Positions 8,676 through 18,600 are shown, counted from the first letter of the stretch. The stretch: 48,696 nucleotides of DNA from an uncultured Victivallis sp. (GCA_944389815.1 CALXNS010000092.1:1-48696), one strand, 5' to 3'. Made by a program: numbers and translations. The notes: generated by a model not told the origin, from the letters alone.

Positions 8676-8704
8676 ATTATACCGAAAATCGATGAGAATG
8701 TCAA
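8676..8704 (-). promoter_or_regulatory. Sigma70 promoter of cassette A
   Basis: Minus strand: consensus TTGACA (8704-8699), an exact 17-bp spacer and consensus TATAAT (8681-8676). Transcription would start near 8669 and run through the pseudopilin, secreted enzyme and probably the regulator and GH36 genes. Confidence 0.8.
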
Positions 8705-8802
8705 GTGTAATGGTGAAAAAATTTGAATTATTTTATGACAGAATTGTGACAGCATAAGCAGGCCCTTCCGTCCGTGTCGACATTTCGTTTAGAAGGAAAG
8801 AC

Positions 8803-8836
8803 AAAAAATGGAGGCGGCAATGAAATGCCGCCTCCA
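8803..8836 (-). terminator. Rho-independent terminator after the E1-E2 operon
   Basis: A perfect 11-bp stem, TGGAGGCGGCA (8809-8819) with TGCCGCCTCCA (8826-8836), has loop ATGAAA. On the minus strand it is followed at once by six T residues (8808-8803). It lies 38 bp past the E2 stop codon. Confidence 0.9.
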
Positions 8837-8874
8837 CTTCGGAAAGACAATAGAAACAACGAATCACTTGTTCG

Positions 8875-10239
8875 TCAGATCATGCCGTTCCAGAGTTCGG
8901 TGTTTTCGAGATTGGCCTTGACTGCGTTGGCGAATGCCGCTCCCATTGCGCCGTCGACGACACGGTGATCGCAGGAGAGCGTCACCTTCATGATGTCGCG
9001 GATGACGATTTCGCCGTTGCGCACCACCGGCGTCGGAACTGAACTTGCCACGGCGAGAATCGCGCTTTCGCCGGGATTGATGATCGCGCCGAAGGATTCG
9101 ACGTTCATCATGCCCATGTTGGAGATCGTGAAGGTGCTGCCCTTCATCTCGTCCGGAGTGAGTTTGCCGGAACGGGCTTTTTCCGCAAGTTCCGCTGATT
9201 CGGCCTGAATTTCGTCCAGCCCCTTGCGGTCGGCGTTGGCGATGACCGGCACGACCAGGCCGTTGTCCACGGAGACCGCCATGCCGATGTTGATCTTCGA
9301 TTTGCGCGAGACCGAATTGCCGTCGCAGAAGGAGTTCACCATCGGAAACTCCTTCAACGCCAGTGCCACCGCCTTGATGACGAAGACGTTTACGGAGAGG
9401 TTGATCCCTTCGGCCTTCAACGCCTTCCGCTTGGCCATCAGCGCGGTCAGGTCGATCGCCACCGTGACGTAGAAGTGCGGAATCATCTGCTTCGACTGGG
9501 TCAGGCGCTGGGCGATGATCTTGCGCATGTTGTTGAACGGCTGCGGTTTTTCCGCAATCGCGTCCTTGACGTCCGCGACCGTGATCCGGCCGCCGTCACC
9601 GGTTCCGGTGAGCGCGATCATCTCCAGATTGGCTTCGCGGGCGAGGTTCAGCGCAACCGGGGTGATTTTGCGGTCGTTGTAATGAATCGCTTCGAGATAA
9701 TTTTTGACGTCCTGTTCGGTGACGCGCGTGCCGGCGGCAGTCACTTTCCCGAGATCGATCAGATAATCCTTCGCAAACTTTTTCGCCCGCGGCGACACCG
9801 CTTTGCGGGCCGGTGCCGGCGCTGCCGCCGGAGTCGGGGCCGCCGCCTGAACCGGAGCCGGAGCCGCCGCCGAAGCTGCCGGGGTTTTGACCGGAACAGC
9901 CGGAGCAGGTGCCGGAGCTGCCGCAGGAGCCGGGGCCGGTGCTGCCGCCGGGGCCGGGGCCGGAGCCGCAGTCAACATTTCCGGCGGAATCGCTTCGCCG
10001 GGCGCGCCGACGATCGCCGCCGTCGTCACCATGACCGGAACTTCCACGCCGACCGGCGTGACGATCTTGAGAATGGTGCCTTCAAACTGCGACTCGACTT
10101 CGAGCACGGCCTTGTCGGTTTCCACTTCGAAGAGAACGTCTCCCTTCTTGATGGTGTCGCCTTCCTTGACCCGCCACGAGGCGATGGTCACGGTCTCCTC
10201 GGACTGGCCGAGTTTCGGAACCGGAATTTTTGTAGCCAT
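8875..10239 (-). CDS. pdhC: Dihydrolipoamide acyltransferase (E2) of a pyruvate dehydrogenase-type complex
   Basis: A 454-aa protein from the ATG at 10239. Domains in order: one lipoyl domain (residues 1-75) with the lipoylated Lys43 in FEVETDKAVLEVES; a long Ala/Pro linker (~90-145); a peripheral subunit-binding domain (SPRAKKFAKDY...AAGTRVTEQDV); and the catalytic acyltransferase domain with active-site His425 and Asp429 in DHRVVDGAMG. It transfers acyl groups from lipoyl-Lys to CoA in the cytoplasm. The frame runs back to a TTG at 10263, but the ATG at 10239 matches the family N-terminus (MATKIPVPKLG) and has GAAGG upstream. It lies 20 bp after the E1 gene and shares its terminator. The E3 lipoamide dehydrogenase is not in the window. 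Branched-chain specificity cannot be fully excluded. Confidence 0.92.
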   Translation of the reverse strand: MATKIPVPKLGQSEETVTIASWRVKEGDTIKKGDVLFEVETDKAVLEVESQFEGTILKIVTPVGVEVPVMVTTAAIVGAPGEAIPPEMLTAAPAPAPAAAPAPAPAAAPAPAPAVPVKTPAASAAAPAPVQAAAPTPAAAPAPARKAVSPRAKKFAKDYLIDLGKVTAAGTRVTEQDVKNYLEAIHYNDRKITPVALNLAREANLEMIALTGTGDGGRITVADVKDAIAEKPQPFNNMRKIIAQRLTQSKQMIPHFYVTVAIDLTALMAKRKALKAEGINLSVNVFVIKAVALALKEFPMVNSFCDGNSVSRKSKINIGMAVSVDNGLVVPVIANADRKGLDEIQAESAELAEKARSGKLTPDEMKGSTFTISNMGMMNVESFGAIINPGESAILAVASSVPTPVVRNGEIVIRDIMKVTLSCDHRVVDGAMGAAFANAVKANLENTELWNGMI

Positions 10240-10259
10240 ATTCAGAATGCCTTCATTTG

Positions 10260-12560
10260 TCAATAGAGTTTCTTCACGGCGGCGACCATGTCGGCCGGAG
10301 TCGGCAGGAACGCGGCCTCCAGCGTGTAGGCCTGCGGAGCGATTCCGTTCTTCGCACCGATCTTGAGCACCGGAGCGTCGAGGTCATCGAAGCAGTTCGC
10401 GGTGACCTGCGAAACGATTTCGCCGGTGAAGCTGCCGATGTCGACGCACTGGCTGACGACGATGCAGCGGCCGGTTTTGCGGACGGAAGCGAACACCGTT
10501 TCCCAGTCGAAGGGCACGAGGGTGCGCACGTCGATAACTTCCGCCTGAATGCCTTCTGCGGCGAGCTGTTCAGCGGCCTTCTTCGCGTCGTTGACCGCCG
10601 GCCCCCAGGAGACGATGGTCACGTCGGAACCTTCACGGACGATGTTGGCTTCGCCGAACGGGACGAGGTATTCTTCCTCGGGAACTTCGCCCTTGACGTT
10701 GTAAAGGAGCTGACCTTCGACGAAGACCACCGGATTGTTCGTGCGGATCGCGGTCTTGATCATGCCCTTGGCGTCATAGGGGTTGGAAGGATAGGCCACG
10801 TAGGTGCCCGGAATGTGCGCGAACATCGATTCGAGCGACTGCGAATGCTGCCCGCCGTATCCTTTGCCGCCGCCGACGCTGCAGCGGATCACGAGCGGAA
10901 CCTCGGTGGAGGCTCCCGTCATGTAGTGCCATTTGGCGGCCTGGTTGGAGATCTGGTCGGACGACATCAGCGCGAAATCCATGTACATGAGTTCGGCGAT
11001 CGGGCGGTATCCGGTCATCGCCATGCCGACTGCGGCGCCGCAGATGCACGCTTCGGAAATCGGCGTATTGAAGACGCGGTCACGGCCGAAGGCGTCGATC
11101 ATGCCCTTGGAAAGCTTGAAGGCGCCGCCGTATTCGGCCACGTCTTCGCCGAAGAGCACGACGCGCTTGTCGCGGAGCATCTCTTCGGAGATGCCTTCCT
11201 TGATCGCATCCTTGTAGGTCATCAGACCGTTGGCGTCACGTTTTCCGCGCGGGGCGGGAGCGTCGGTTTCGGCGTCGGCGTATTCGGCGGGGACGACATC
11301 GCTGTTGCCGTCGGTGTACATGTATTTGATCACATCCTCGGGCGCCGGATCCTCGGCGTCGGCGGCGCGGCGCGCGGCGCGGGCGTTACGGGCGGCGACC
11401 TTCTCCTGAATGGCATCCATCTCCTTTGCGGTCAAGATTTTTGCGGCAAGAAGGTTCTTGCGGAACGTCTCGATCGGATCGACCGCCTTCCAGCGTGCCT
11501 CTTCCTCGCGGGTACGGTATTCATTGCGCGGATCCGAGAGCGAATGTCCGTAGTAGCGATAGGTGTCGAATTCGAGCAGCACCGGACCTTCGCCGCGGGC
11601 GATGATCTCCTTGGCGCGGACGATGGCGTCGCGCACGGCCATGATATCCATACCGTTGACGACTTCGGCGTGCATGTTGTCGTTGTCGAATCCGGCGGCG
11701 CGGCGGGCGAGGTGATCGACGCCGGTAACTTCGCCGTCGGCACGTCCGGTCATGCCGTAGTGGTTGTTGATCAAACAGTAGATGATGGGCAGTCCGAATT
11801 TGGTGCGGGCGAGCGGTCCATTGAACTGATCCTGGCTGGCCCAGTTGAGCGCTTCGAGCACGACGCCGTTGGAATAGGCGCCGTCACCGGCGAAGGAGCA
11901 GACCACACGACCCTTGTATTTTTCATCGATGCGGCAGGTCATCGCCGCGCCGGTGGCGATCGGAATGCCGCCGCCGACGATGGCGTTGGCGCCGAGGTGA
12001 CCGACGCGGAAGTCGGCGATGTGCATGCCGCCGCCGCGGCCCTTGCCGTAACCGGCTTCCTTGCCGAAGAGTTCGGCGATGGTACGGAAAATGTGATCTT
12101 CGAGCACCGCTTCACGAAGTTCTTCCCCGGAGAGGTTGGAAAATTCCGGGCAGCGCGCCTTGAGTTCGTCTTCGGTCATGCGCTTGATCGCGTGGAATCC
12201 CTTCGCGATGGAATCGCCGTGGCCGCGGTGGGTGCTGGTGATGAAGTCGGTGATCGCAAGTTCGCTGCAGACGCCCGACGCGGTGGCTTCCTGTCCGATC
12301 GACAGGTGGGTCGGTCCGCGGTAATTGTAATCGCTGATGATCTCGTAGGCGCCGGTGCGGCATTTGTTGATCATCTCTTCGAATTCGCGGATGACGAGCA
12401 TCGATTCGTAAAGTTCGGCGGCTTCCGCCTTGGTGATTTTCTTCGCCTTGTATTCGTCGGCGAGAGTCTTGTCATAGCTGTAAGCCGGAATCGGTTTGAG
12501 TTTGATGATCGTCTTCCGGAAGTCGGGGGCGCGGTCGTTCAGATAATTGTTGGGTGCCAT
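10260..12560 (-). CDS. Pyruvate dehydrogenase-type E1 with alpha and beta subunits fused
   Basis: A 766-aa protein from the ATG at 12560 (MAPNNYLND), preceded by a purine-rich ribosome site. Residues ~50-345 are E1-alpha: THLSIGQEATASGVC, KGRGGGMHIAD, and the thiamine-diphosphate motif GDGAYSNGVVLEALNWA. Residues ~420-766 are E1-beta: TYKDAIKEGISEEML, VVLFGEDVAEYGG, FNTPISEACICGAAVGMA, PFDWETVFASVRKTGRC. The acidic/Ala-rich stretch between them (VAARNARAARRAADAEDPA...) looks like a linker. E1 decarboxylates a 2-oxoacid and reductively acylates the E2 lipoyl group. Separate subunits are more usual for heterotetrameric E1, so the single-chain form is notable. The GGGMH and active-site regions look intact. 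Pyruvate is the likeliest substrate given its isolated E1-E2 pair; 2-oxoisovalerate is possible. Confidence 0.9.
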   Translation of the reverse strand: MAPNNYLNDRAPDFRKTIIKLKPIPAYSYDKTLADEYKAKKITKAEAAELYESMLVIREFEEMINKCRTGAYEIISDYNYRGPTHLSIGQEATASGVCSELAITDFITSTHRGHGDSIAKGFHAIKRMTEDELKARCPEFSNLSGEELREAVLEDHIFRTIAELFGKEAGYGKGRGGGMHIADFRVGHLGANAIVGGGIPIATGAAMTCRIDEKYKGRVVCSFAGDGAYSNGVVLEALNWASQDQFNGPLARTKFGLPIIYCLINNHYGMTGRADGEVTGVDHLARRAAGFDNDNMHAEVVNGMDIMAVRDAIVRAKEIIARGEGPVLLEFDTYRYYGHSLSDPRNEYRTREEEARWKAVDPIETFRKNLLAAKILTAKEMDAIQEKVAARNARAARRAADAEDPAPEDVIKYMYTDGNSDVVPAEYADAETDAPAPRGKRDANGLMTYKDAIKEGISEEMLRDKRVVLFGEDVAEYGGAFKLSKGMIDAFGRDRVFNTPISEACICGAAVGMAMTGYRPIAELMYMDFALMSSDQISNQAAKWHYMTGASTEVPLVIRCSVGGGKGYGGQHSQSLESMFAHIPGTYVAYPSNPYDAKGMIKTAIRTNNPVVFVEGQLLYNVKGEVPEEEYLVPFGEANIVREGSDVTIVSWGPAVNDAKKAAEQLAAEGIQAEVIDVRTLVPFDWETVFASVRKTGRCIVVSQCVDIGSFTGEIVSQVTANCFDDLDAPVLKIGAKNGIAPQAYTLEAAFLPTPADMVAAVKKLY

Positions 12561-12600
12561 TTCTCTTTTCCCTTTTCTTGCGGATGCGTTTTCTTGATTG

Positions 12601-12615
12601 CGGAACAATGTTCCG
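12601..12615. promoter_or_regulatory. Palindrome in the E1 leader, candidate operator
   Basis: CGGAACAATGTTCCG is a 15-bp palindrome with 7-bp arms around a single central base, 40 bp upstream of the E1 start codon. The neighbouring DeoR regulator (12701-13492) is a candidate binder. A similar GGAAC-N2-GTTCC repeat lies at 20429-20440 before the LacI gene. Confidence 0.45.
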
Positions 12616-12652
12616 GAGCGGCATCCTTTGTTTTGCCTACTGTATTGACTTT

Positions 12653-12680
12653 ATTTTATGGAATACTATTCAAACTTCAA
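12653..12680 (-). promoter_or_regulatory. Possible promoter of the E1-E2 operon
   Basis: Minus strand: TTGAAG (12680-12675), 16-bp spacer, TAAAAT (12658-12653). The -35 box is embedded in the TCAAA repeat tract (12670-12705). A moderate match only. Confidence 0.35.
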
Positions 12681-12705
12681 ATTCTCAAATACTCAAATTT
12701 TCAAA
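12670..12705. repeat. Five TCAAA repeats at 7-8 bp spacing
   Basis: TCAAA starts at 12670, 12677, 12685, 12693 and 12701 (TTTGA on the minus strand). The tract overlaps the end of the DeoR gene and the presumed -35 region of the E1 promoter. Whether it is a protein-binding array or a simple AT-rich spacer cannot be told from sequence. Confidence 0.5.
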
Positions 12706-13492
12706 CCGTCAGTACTTCAATTTGTCTTTTTCGCAGCAACGTCACGAGTTCCGCCGGCGCCGCCTGATCGGTGATGATCGTATTCAGGAGACTCAGTTCG
12801 CCGCTGGCGACCAGCGAAGCGTGGCCGAATTTGGTCGAATCACTCAAGAGAATCGAACGCTCCGCCCGGCGCATGATGAGCATTTTGGTGTACGCCTCAT
12901 TCGGATCGGTGGTGGACAACCCCGCCGCCGTCAAACCCAGTGTGCCGAAGAACGCCTTGGCGATGTTGATCGATTCGCCGACCGGCGCGGTCAGCGGGCC
13001 GACCAGCGTTCGCGAGATCGGACGGAATTCGCCGCCGAGCAGGATCAGCCGGTGCCCGGACTCCATCAATTCGGCGGCGGCCATCAACGAATTGGTCACG
13101 ATCGTAAGATAACGGCGATTGTTCAATCTCCGCGCGAGCGCCAGCACGGTGCTGCCGCCGTCCAGGTAGATCGAATCGCCGTCTTCAATCAACTCGAGCG
13201 CCCGTTCGGCGATCCGTTCCTTCTCGGCGGTACGGCGGGAGGTTTTCTCGTGAAACAGCGGTTCGGGGCGGCGGTCGTCGACCCGGATTGCTCCGCCGTG
13301 AACGCGCTGCGCACAGCCGCGCTCCTCCAGCGAACGCAAATCCCGACGAACCGTCGCCTCCGAAACCTGGAGCTCCTCCGCAAGTTCCGTGATCGTCCTG
13401 ACCCCGTTCCCCAGCGCGGTCAGAATCAGTTGCTCCCGCTCCGGCGAGAGCAGCTTGCGAAAGGCATTCCCTTTTTCCCTTTGCTGCATCAT
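12701..13492 (-). CDS. DeoR-family transcriptional regulator
   Basis: The 263-aa protein has the DeoR N-terminal helix-turn-helix (residues ~15-70: EREQLILTALGNGVRTITE, LQVSEATVRRDLRSLEERG, RVHGGA). The DeoR C-terminal sensor domain of isomerase-like fold follows: DGDSIYLDGGSTVLALA, TIVTNSLMAAAELM, LGGEFRPISRTLVGP, and SDSTKFG near residue 220. Family members bind phosphorylated sugars and usually repress neighbouring metabolic genes. It lies 140 bp upstream of the E1-E2 genes on the same strand and may control them, though it may act elsewhere. A weak promoter (TTGCAA at 13529-13524, 17 bp, TAAATT at 13506-13501) would place the transcript start almost at the ATG. The 195 bp between 13493 and 13687 is AT-rich near this gene and shows no other gene. 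Confidence 0.9.
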   Translation of the reverse strand: MMQQREKGNAFRKLLSPEREQLILTALGNGVRTITELAEELQVSEATVRRDLRSLEERGCAQRVHGGAIRVDDRRPEPLFHEKTSRRTAEKERIAERALELIEDGDSIYLDGGSTVLALARRLNNRRYLTIVTNSLMAAAELMESGHRLILLGGEFRPISRTLVGPLTAPVGESINIAKAFFGTLGLTAAGLSTTDPNEAYTKMLIMRRAERSILLSDSTKFGHASLVASGELSLLNTIITDQAAPAELVTLLRKRQIEVLTV

Positions 13493-13687
13493 AATGTCAT
13501 AATTTAATCACATGTTTTCATTTTTGCAAGTTTTTGATTGAAATTGACGGATTTTTTTTGAAAAAATTTTTTTGTACATGATTTGGGGAAGAGTCATGAC
13601 GTGCGGCGACGTTTCGGGTGCGGGACCGCGGATTGCGGGGAAATGCAACCGGAACGCGACTTCGTGCGCAGGGGATTCCGGTCGTGT

Positions 13688-15586
13688 TTACCGCTGTGTC
13701 TGCTGAACAATGGTGCAGATCAGCGCGTCGTGAGGCACCAGGCGATGCGGACTGCCGTGATGAATGGATTCGATCCGCCAGCCGTCGGCGAGGCGGAGAA
13801 AACCGGTGCACGGTTCCGGTGAATTATTGACGTAGACTGCGATGGCGCGGCGTTCGTCCAGCCGATGGCAGGAACAGGAACATTTCGGAACGGGGCTGTC
13901 GACGATGCGGGGTGCGATGAAACCTTCGGCCAGTTTCCGATAGAGAAGGTAGGCCGGAAATGTCTCCGGTTGATTGATCGCATTGCGCGCCGTAGCGGCA
14001 TACTCTTCAAGTGGTAATGTGAAAAGAACCAGTGAGCCGCGGGCGAATTGTTTCTCGAAAAGAACCGGTTCGCCGTCGACGAATGCGAGGGCCCGCGACG
14101 CTCCCGGATCGATCCGGTAACGGCGTTTTCTGGCGCATTCAAATTTGAACTCCCCCGCGTCGACGACGACCTGATCGTCACACCGTTCCGTGAACTGCGG
14201 CACGAATTCCCAGTAACGCGCCGACGGAGCGAGAAAACCGTCATTGCATGAGAATATCACGCGGGCACCGGTTTCGGCGCGTTTCAGGAGAATTTCGTAA
14301 TCGGATTGTTCCATCACGTTTACACCGGTGATTCCGGGGACGAAGTACAGCTGCGACTGCGGCAGAGAGTCGCCGCACCAGGCGAACTGAATGCGCAATC
14401 CGGCCTGTTCGGCCAGCAGAAAACACCCGTAGGCGTTGGCCCAGGCGTCCTGTCCTTCGGTCAGGACGCAGACTGCATCGGATTGAGCCGGTGGAAGTTG
14501 TTCGCATGGAAGCAAATCCCGCACCTGAACGAATTCGGAAATCGCCGCGGAGAAGGCCTCGGGCGTACCGTTTTCATCGAGCAGTCCAAGTTCCCGTTCC
14601 AGCGCGCACCATGTGTAGGGGTCGCGGTTGGCGAATGTGTGCGAACAGGCGCACCACCAGAGAAATTCCCGGCAGCCGTGACTCCAGCAGTTCCACAACG
14701 CTCCCTTCAAATAGGAGTATTTGGTCTCCTCCCCCATGAACATCTGGGAAAATGCGCCGATCTCTTCGACGATGCAGGGGCGTTTCCCCACCGTGGCGTA
14801 ATAGGTCATCTCCGCGGCGGCATGGAACAGATTGCGGAATTCGTCCGGACGGCTGACGTCGCAGTGCGGCGTGCAGAGCGGATAAGGATGAACCGTCAGC
14901 AGATCAAACATTTCCGCATTGTCCTGAATCGTCCATGCCGCCCCTTCCTGATCGATGCGCCCGGCCGATGCCGGCTGCAGTGAATGCATTCCCGAGGTGA
15001 TCGGATGAACCGGATCCTCCGTACGGATTGCGTCGGCGATCGACCGCATCCAGTGCGCGGCCTCGGCGCGCGAATGAAGTTTCTGCATACAGTTTGTTTC
15101 GTTTCCCGGACTCCATGCGGCGATCGCCGGATGAGCTTTGAATCGTCCCACAACGGCGTGAATCAGCACCGTCTGCCAGTAGAGAACCAGTGGATCTGTG
15201 AGCAGGTCGCGCCCGGCGAAGGCCGGCGGTGCGAAAAGTTCACCGCTCATCCAGCCGGTGATGAGCGCGACATCGACGGTCAGGTTTCTCGCGTGCGCGA
15301 AGTCGAGAAGCTGCTCCATGCGTTCAAGCATGGTTTCGTCAACGCCGTATTTTCCCGCACCGGAATCGGGCAGGCGTTTTCCGGCGAGAAGGAGTTCACG
15401 CGGCCAGTTCATTACGGTACGGCTGATTTCCAGCGGCTGAAAATCACGCCAGTTCGGGAAGATCCGGATTCTTTCAATTCCCAGTTTCTTCAACGTATCC
15501 AGTTCGCGGGCGATCTGTTCCGGGCGCCACTCCCGCCACATGTCGACCGCGGCGTGCCCGGCCCAGTAATTGCATCCGATGAGCAT
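13688..15586 (-). CDS. Cytoplasmic clan GH-A glycoside hydrolase (GH5 / beta-mannanase-like)
   Basis: The 632-aa protein has no signal peptide (MLIGCNYWAGHAAVDMW). The N-terminal TIM barrel shows LDTLKKLGIERIRIFPNW and LTVDVALITGWMSG. Glu163 in AAWSPGNETN is at the acid/base position, and Glu275 in RPCIVEEIGAF is the likely nucleophile. A flavodoxin-like middle region follows (AVCVLTEGQDAWANAYGCFLL), then a small C-terminal beta domain. This order resembles beta-mannanase/beta-galactosidase-type enzymes with a GATase-like domain; the substrate is uncertain. It is the last gene of cassette B, 22 bp after the 1,299-aa GH42-like gene. Being cytoplasmic, it probably finishes oligosaccharides released outside. 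The start has a modest ribosome site (AAGAGAA). Confidence 0.8.
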   Translation of the reverse strand: MLIGCNYWAGHAAVDMWREWRPEQIARELDTLKKLGIERIRIFPNWRDFQPLEISRTVMNWPRELLLAGKRLPDSGAGKYGVDETMLERMEQLLDFAHARNLTVDVALITGWMSGELFAPPAFAGRDLLTDPLVLYWQTVLIHAVVGRFKAHPAIAAWSPGNETNCMQKLHSRAEAAHWMRSIADAIRTEDPVHPITSGMHSLQPASAGRIDQEGAAWTIQDNAEMFDLLTVHPYPLCTPHCDVSRPDEFRNLFHAAAEMTYYATVGKRPCIVEEIGAFSQMFMGEETKYSYLKGALWNCWSHGCREFLWWCACSHTFANRDPYTWCALERELGLLDENGTPEAFSAAISEFVQVRDLLPCEQLPPAQSDAVCVLTEGQDAWANAYGCFLLAEQAGLRIQFAWCGDSLPQSQLYFVPGITGVNVMEQSDYEILLKRAETGARVIFSCNDGFLAPSARYWEFVPQFTERCDDQVVVDAGEFKFECARKRRYRIDPGASRALAFVDGEPVLFEKQFARGSLVLFTLPLEEYAATARNAINQPETFPAYLLYRKLAEGFIAPRIVDSPVPKCSCSCHRLDERRAIAVYVNNSPEPCTGFLRLADGWRIESIHHGSPHRLVPHDALICTIVQQTQR

Positions 15587-15608
15587 GATGTTCTCTTTTT
15601 TTCTCAGG

Positions 15609-18600
15609 TTACTTTCCCGTAATGCGCAATACGGTGGAGTTGATTGCCGGAAGCGTCACGTTGACGGTGACGCGACCATCCTTCCGGCGGGGCGGCAGTT
15701 CCAGCCCGGTGCCGAGGTCGAGGACGCGGAATTCATCCTGAGGGAGAAGTCCCTCGGAAAAATCAATCTCCGCCGTCTGCGCCGCTGCGGTAATGTTGAT
15801 GCAGGAAATCAGCACGTCTCCGTTCTTCGACCGGTACGGTGTGACGAAGAGATTTGCGAAGGAAGAGGACACCAGCGGTTGAAATTCTCCGAGACGCGTC
15901 ATGATTTCGCGCCAGTTCCGGCGCTCCTCCTCCGGTCGGCCGGGATCCCATCCCGCGGCGTAATTGCCGAGAAAAATCGCCAGTTTCCCCCGGCCAACGT
16001 CCTGTTCAAATATCGGGAGCGGAAAATCGCCGCCGGAGAGCTGCTTGACATCTTCGATGCCGAAGCGGCGGAAAAATGCGTAGTCATTGAGCACGTCGGT
16101 CTCGAGCGAGGCGAGGAAAGTTCCACCGTTCCGGATGAAGCGTTCGATCCGGTCGCCGAATGATTTCGGCATCCAGCGGGAGTGGTCGTCGATCAGCAGA
16201 CGGGATTTCACATTCGCGTCAAGCTGCGGGAATTCGTCGATCATATAGCGGTCGGCGTTGATGTTGAGTTCCCGCAGGAGGTTCGCCAGGCCGTAATGCG
16301 ACGCGGGCCGGGTGTGCAGCGGCACCGCCGCGGTCGACGGAGTCTCTTCGTGACCGGTCTCCAGCGAGAGCGCAAGCGTCACCGGATCGGGCAGATATTC
16401 GGCGTTGCAGAGCAGTTTGTGGTAGGCCTTGAGCTGAGCGATGTTCTGCGTGGCCGGTTTCCCGCCCCACCATTGACAGTAATTGGACTCGAAACACTGC
16501 ATCATGCCCATCCAGAGGTAGGCGAACATCAGATGTTCGTAACTTGGCGGCGGCTGACAGCATTCATCTCCGTAGAGAAGACCGCAGGTGCGGGCCGCGG
16601 CCAGATATTTGACGAATGACAACGTGTAACGTTCACTGGTTTCATGAAACAAAGAACCGGGAGCGTATTCCATGCCGACGCGCAGATATTCGGCGAAGGT
16701 CTGGCCGCTGAGTTTGTTTTCAATCGGGTGAAAGTTGACGTTGAACGTCAAATGCGCGTCGCAGCCGGTGGAACGGATCGCCTCGGCGATGTCCCGGATC
16801 AACTGCGAACCGGTCTCCTCATTCTGACGGCTGTATGCCGGAAGCAGTGTGCCGCTCCGGTCTTCGGCGATCATCTGCGGGGTCAATTCCGCGAAGGAGC
16901 GCAGTCGCAGTCCGGTCCGTGCGTTGAGTTCATCCAATGAGGTGTGGGCGGCCAGATATTGCCGCAATGCGGCAAGCGAGGTGTCGGAGTAAATCAGTGC
17001 GCCGTTTTCGAAAATCGGGTTGCGCTGACCGTAGTTGGCATTGATTCCCATGACGTTGGGCGCCGCCGCCGCGAGTTCGCCGACCCGACGGTAATAGTCG
17101 ACAAGTTTCCGGCGGTAGACCGGATTGCTGATGTCGATGTCCCAGATGTTTTCATTGACCGTTTCGCCGCCGTTCTTCCAGAGGTGGGTTCGCGGAATTT
17201 CCGACCGAAATGCTTCAGGAAGCTGGAAAAGGTTGCGGATCGCAACCGAGAGCCCGGCACGGTTGATCCGTTCGAATCGTTCCGGCCATTCGGAAAAATC
17301 GGGATTGCCGTCGGCGTCGAGCTTCCAGTTGATGTGAATTTTCACCGCATCGTATCCCAGACGTTTCAGCCGGTCGAAGTCGGCGCAAGGTTCATGACCT
17401 CCGGCGATCATGGTGTAATAGAACGGCCGGTCATCGGGCGAGGGACGATCCATCAGCGAAAGACGGCTGCTGTAAATTTCACCGGCGCGGAGCGTGACCG
17501 GCCCGGGACCGAGTTCGCTGCTGTCGGGTACGAATGTGGTTCGGCCGAAACCGAATGGTCCGCTGCGGTGGAGCGTGACCGGTTCGAATTCCTGAAATGC
17601 AGCGGCGGATTTCTCCATCCGGAATGGATATGACGCATCCGAAACAGGACAGGCGCGGTATTCATAAACGTTCACCCCGACCGCCTCGCCGTCGGTCAAT
17701 ACGGCACATTCGGGTTCGGTGACTGCGAACGAGGTATGTTCCGGCGTCCGTACCGTAACGGCAGCCAGCAGAAATTCCCTTCGGTCCTCCGGCAGCTGGC
17801 TGACGATGAGCGAACGGATCACCTTCTCCGGAGCCGGATTGCGCAATTCGGTCCGATAGAGAGTGTGCCAGGTCGCACCGTAAGGTTTCTGCGGCAGATA
17901 AACCGCTCCCGCCCAACCGAAGCGCGGCGGCCCCCACCAGGTGTTGTCGGGTCCACGTTCGGCGGCTTCCGGAATCATGCCGTCGGCGAAGACACCGCAA
18001 TTCCAGCGCAATGTGGCGAAGGCCGGTTCCGTCGTGCCGTCGTCGTAAACGATTAAGTAAAGCGCGGCGATTTCAGAATCGCCCGGCTGCTGCTGTCCGG
18101 CGGCATGCAGAATTTCCAGTGCTCCGGCGCGTTGACCGACCCGGATTTCCACAGACGGCGCCCGGGGCGACAGAAGAGTAGGGTTGTAGTGGAAGAGCGG
18201 CCGCGTGTTGCGGAGAATTTCATCCGGGTTCGGCAGCTCCATGGTCGAAAAGAATCCCTGACTGGCGGCGGGAACCGGCCATTGCAGCGCGATGAATTCT
18301 CCGGATGAATCCCGGAACGCCGCCTCGGTTGCAGAAACCGTTGCGGACGCGGGGAAGGGAGCCGGGGCATGAAGTTCACGACAGTGCAATTCCGGTTGTC
18401 GGAAACGTACACTTTCTGTTCCGGCGGGGGTGATTTCGAAAAAGAAAATCCCGGAAAATGTCACGTGTGACAGCGGCCAGTTCCGTTCGCCCGGGAACCG
18501 CAACACCGTTTGTTCCAGATCCACCTGGCGCGGCACGGGGGCATTTCCTTCGCCGCGCTGAACATCGGGATCGTCCCAGAGTACGGCATCGCTGAGCTGA

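Noticed and set aside
9800..9980. Ala/Pro-rich repetitive stretch in the E2 gene as a mobile or unstable repeat
   Set aside because: This is the normal flexible linker between the lipoyl and catalytic domains.
12670..12705. TCAAA tract as a CRISPR array or replication iterons
   Set aside because: Units are only 7-8 bp with no spacers, and there are no cas or replication genes nearby.
10257..12767. Long open frame (836 codons) on the plus strand opposite the E1 gene
   Set aside because: Rich in His, Asp, Arg and Val with no family motifs; typical antisense frame opposite a GC-rich gene with clear E1 motifs.
13600..13687. Inverted CCGGAA...TTCCGG near the end of cassette B as a terminator
   Set aside because: The arms are only 7 bp, the loop is long and no T run follows closely.
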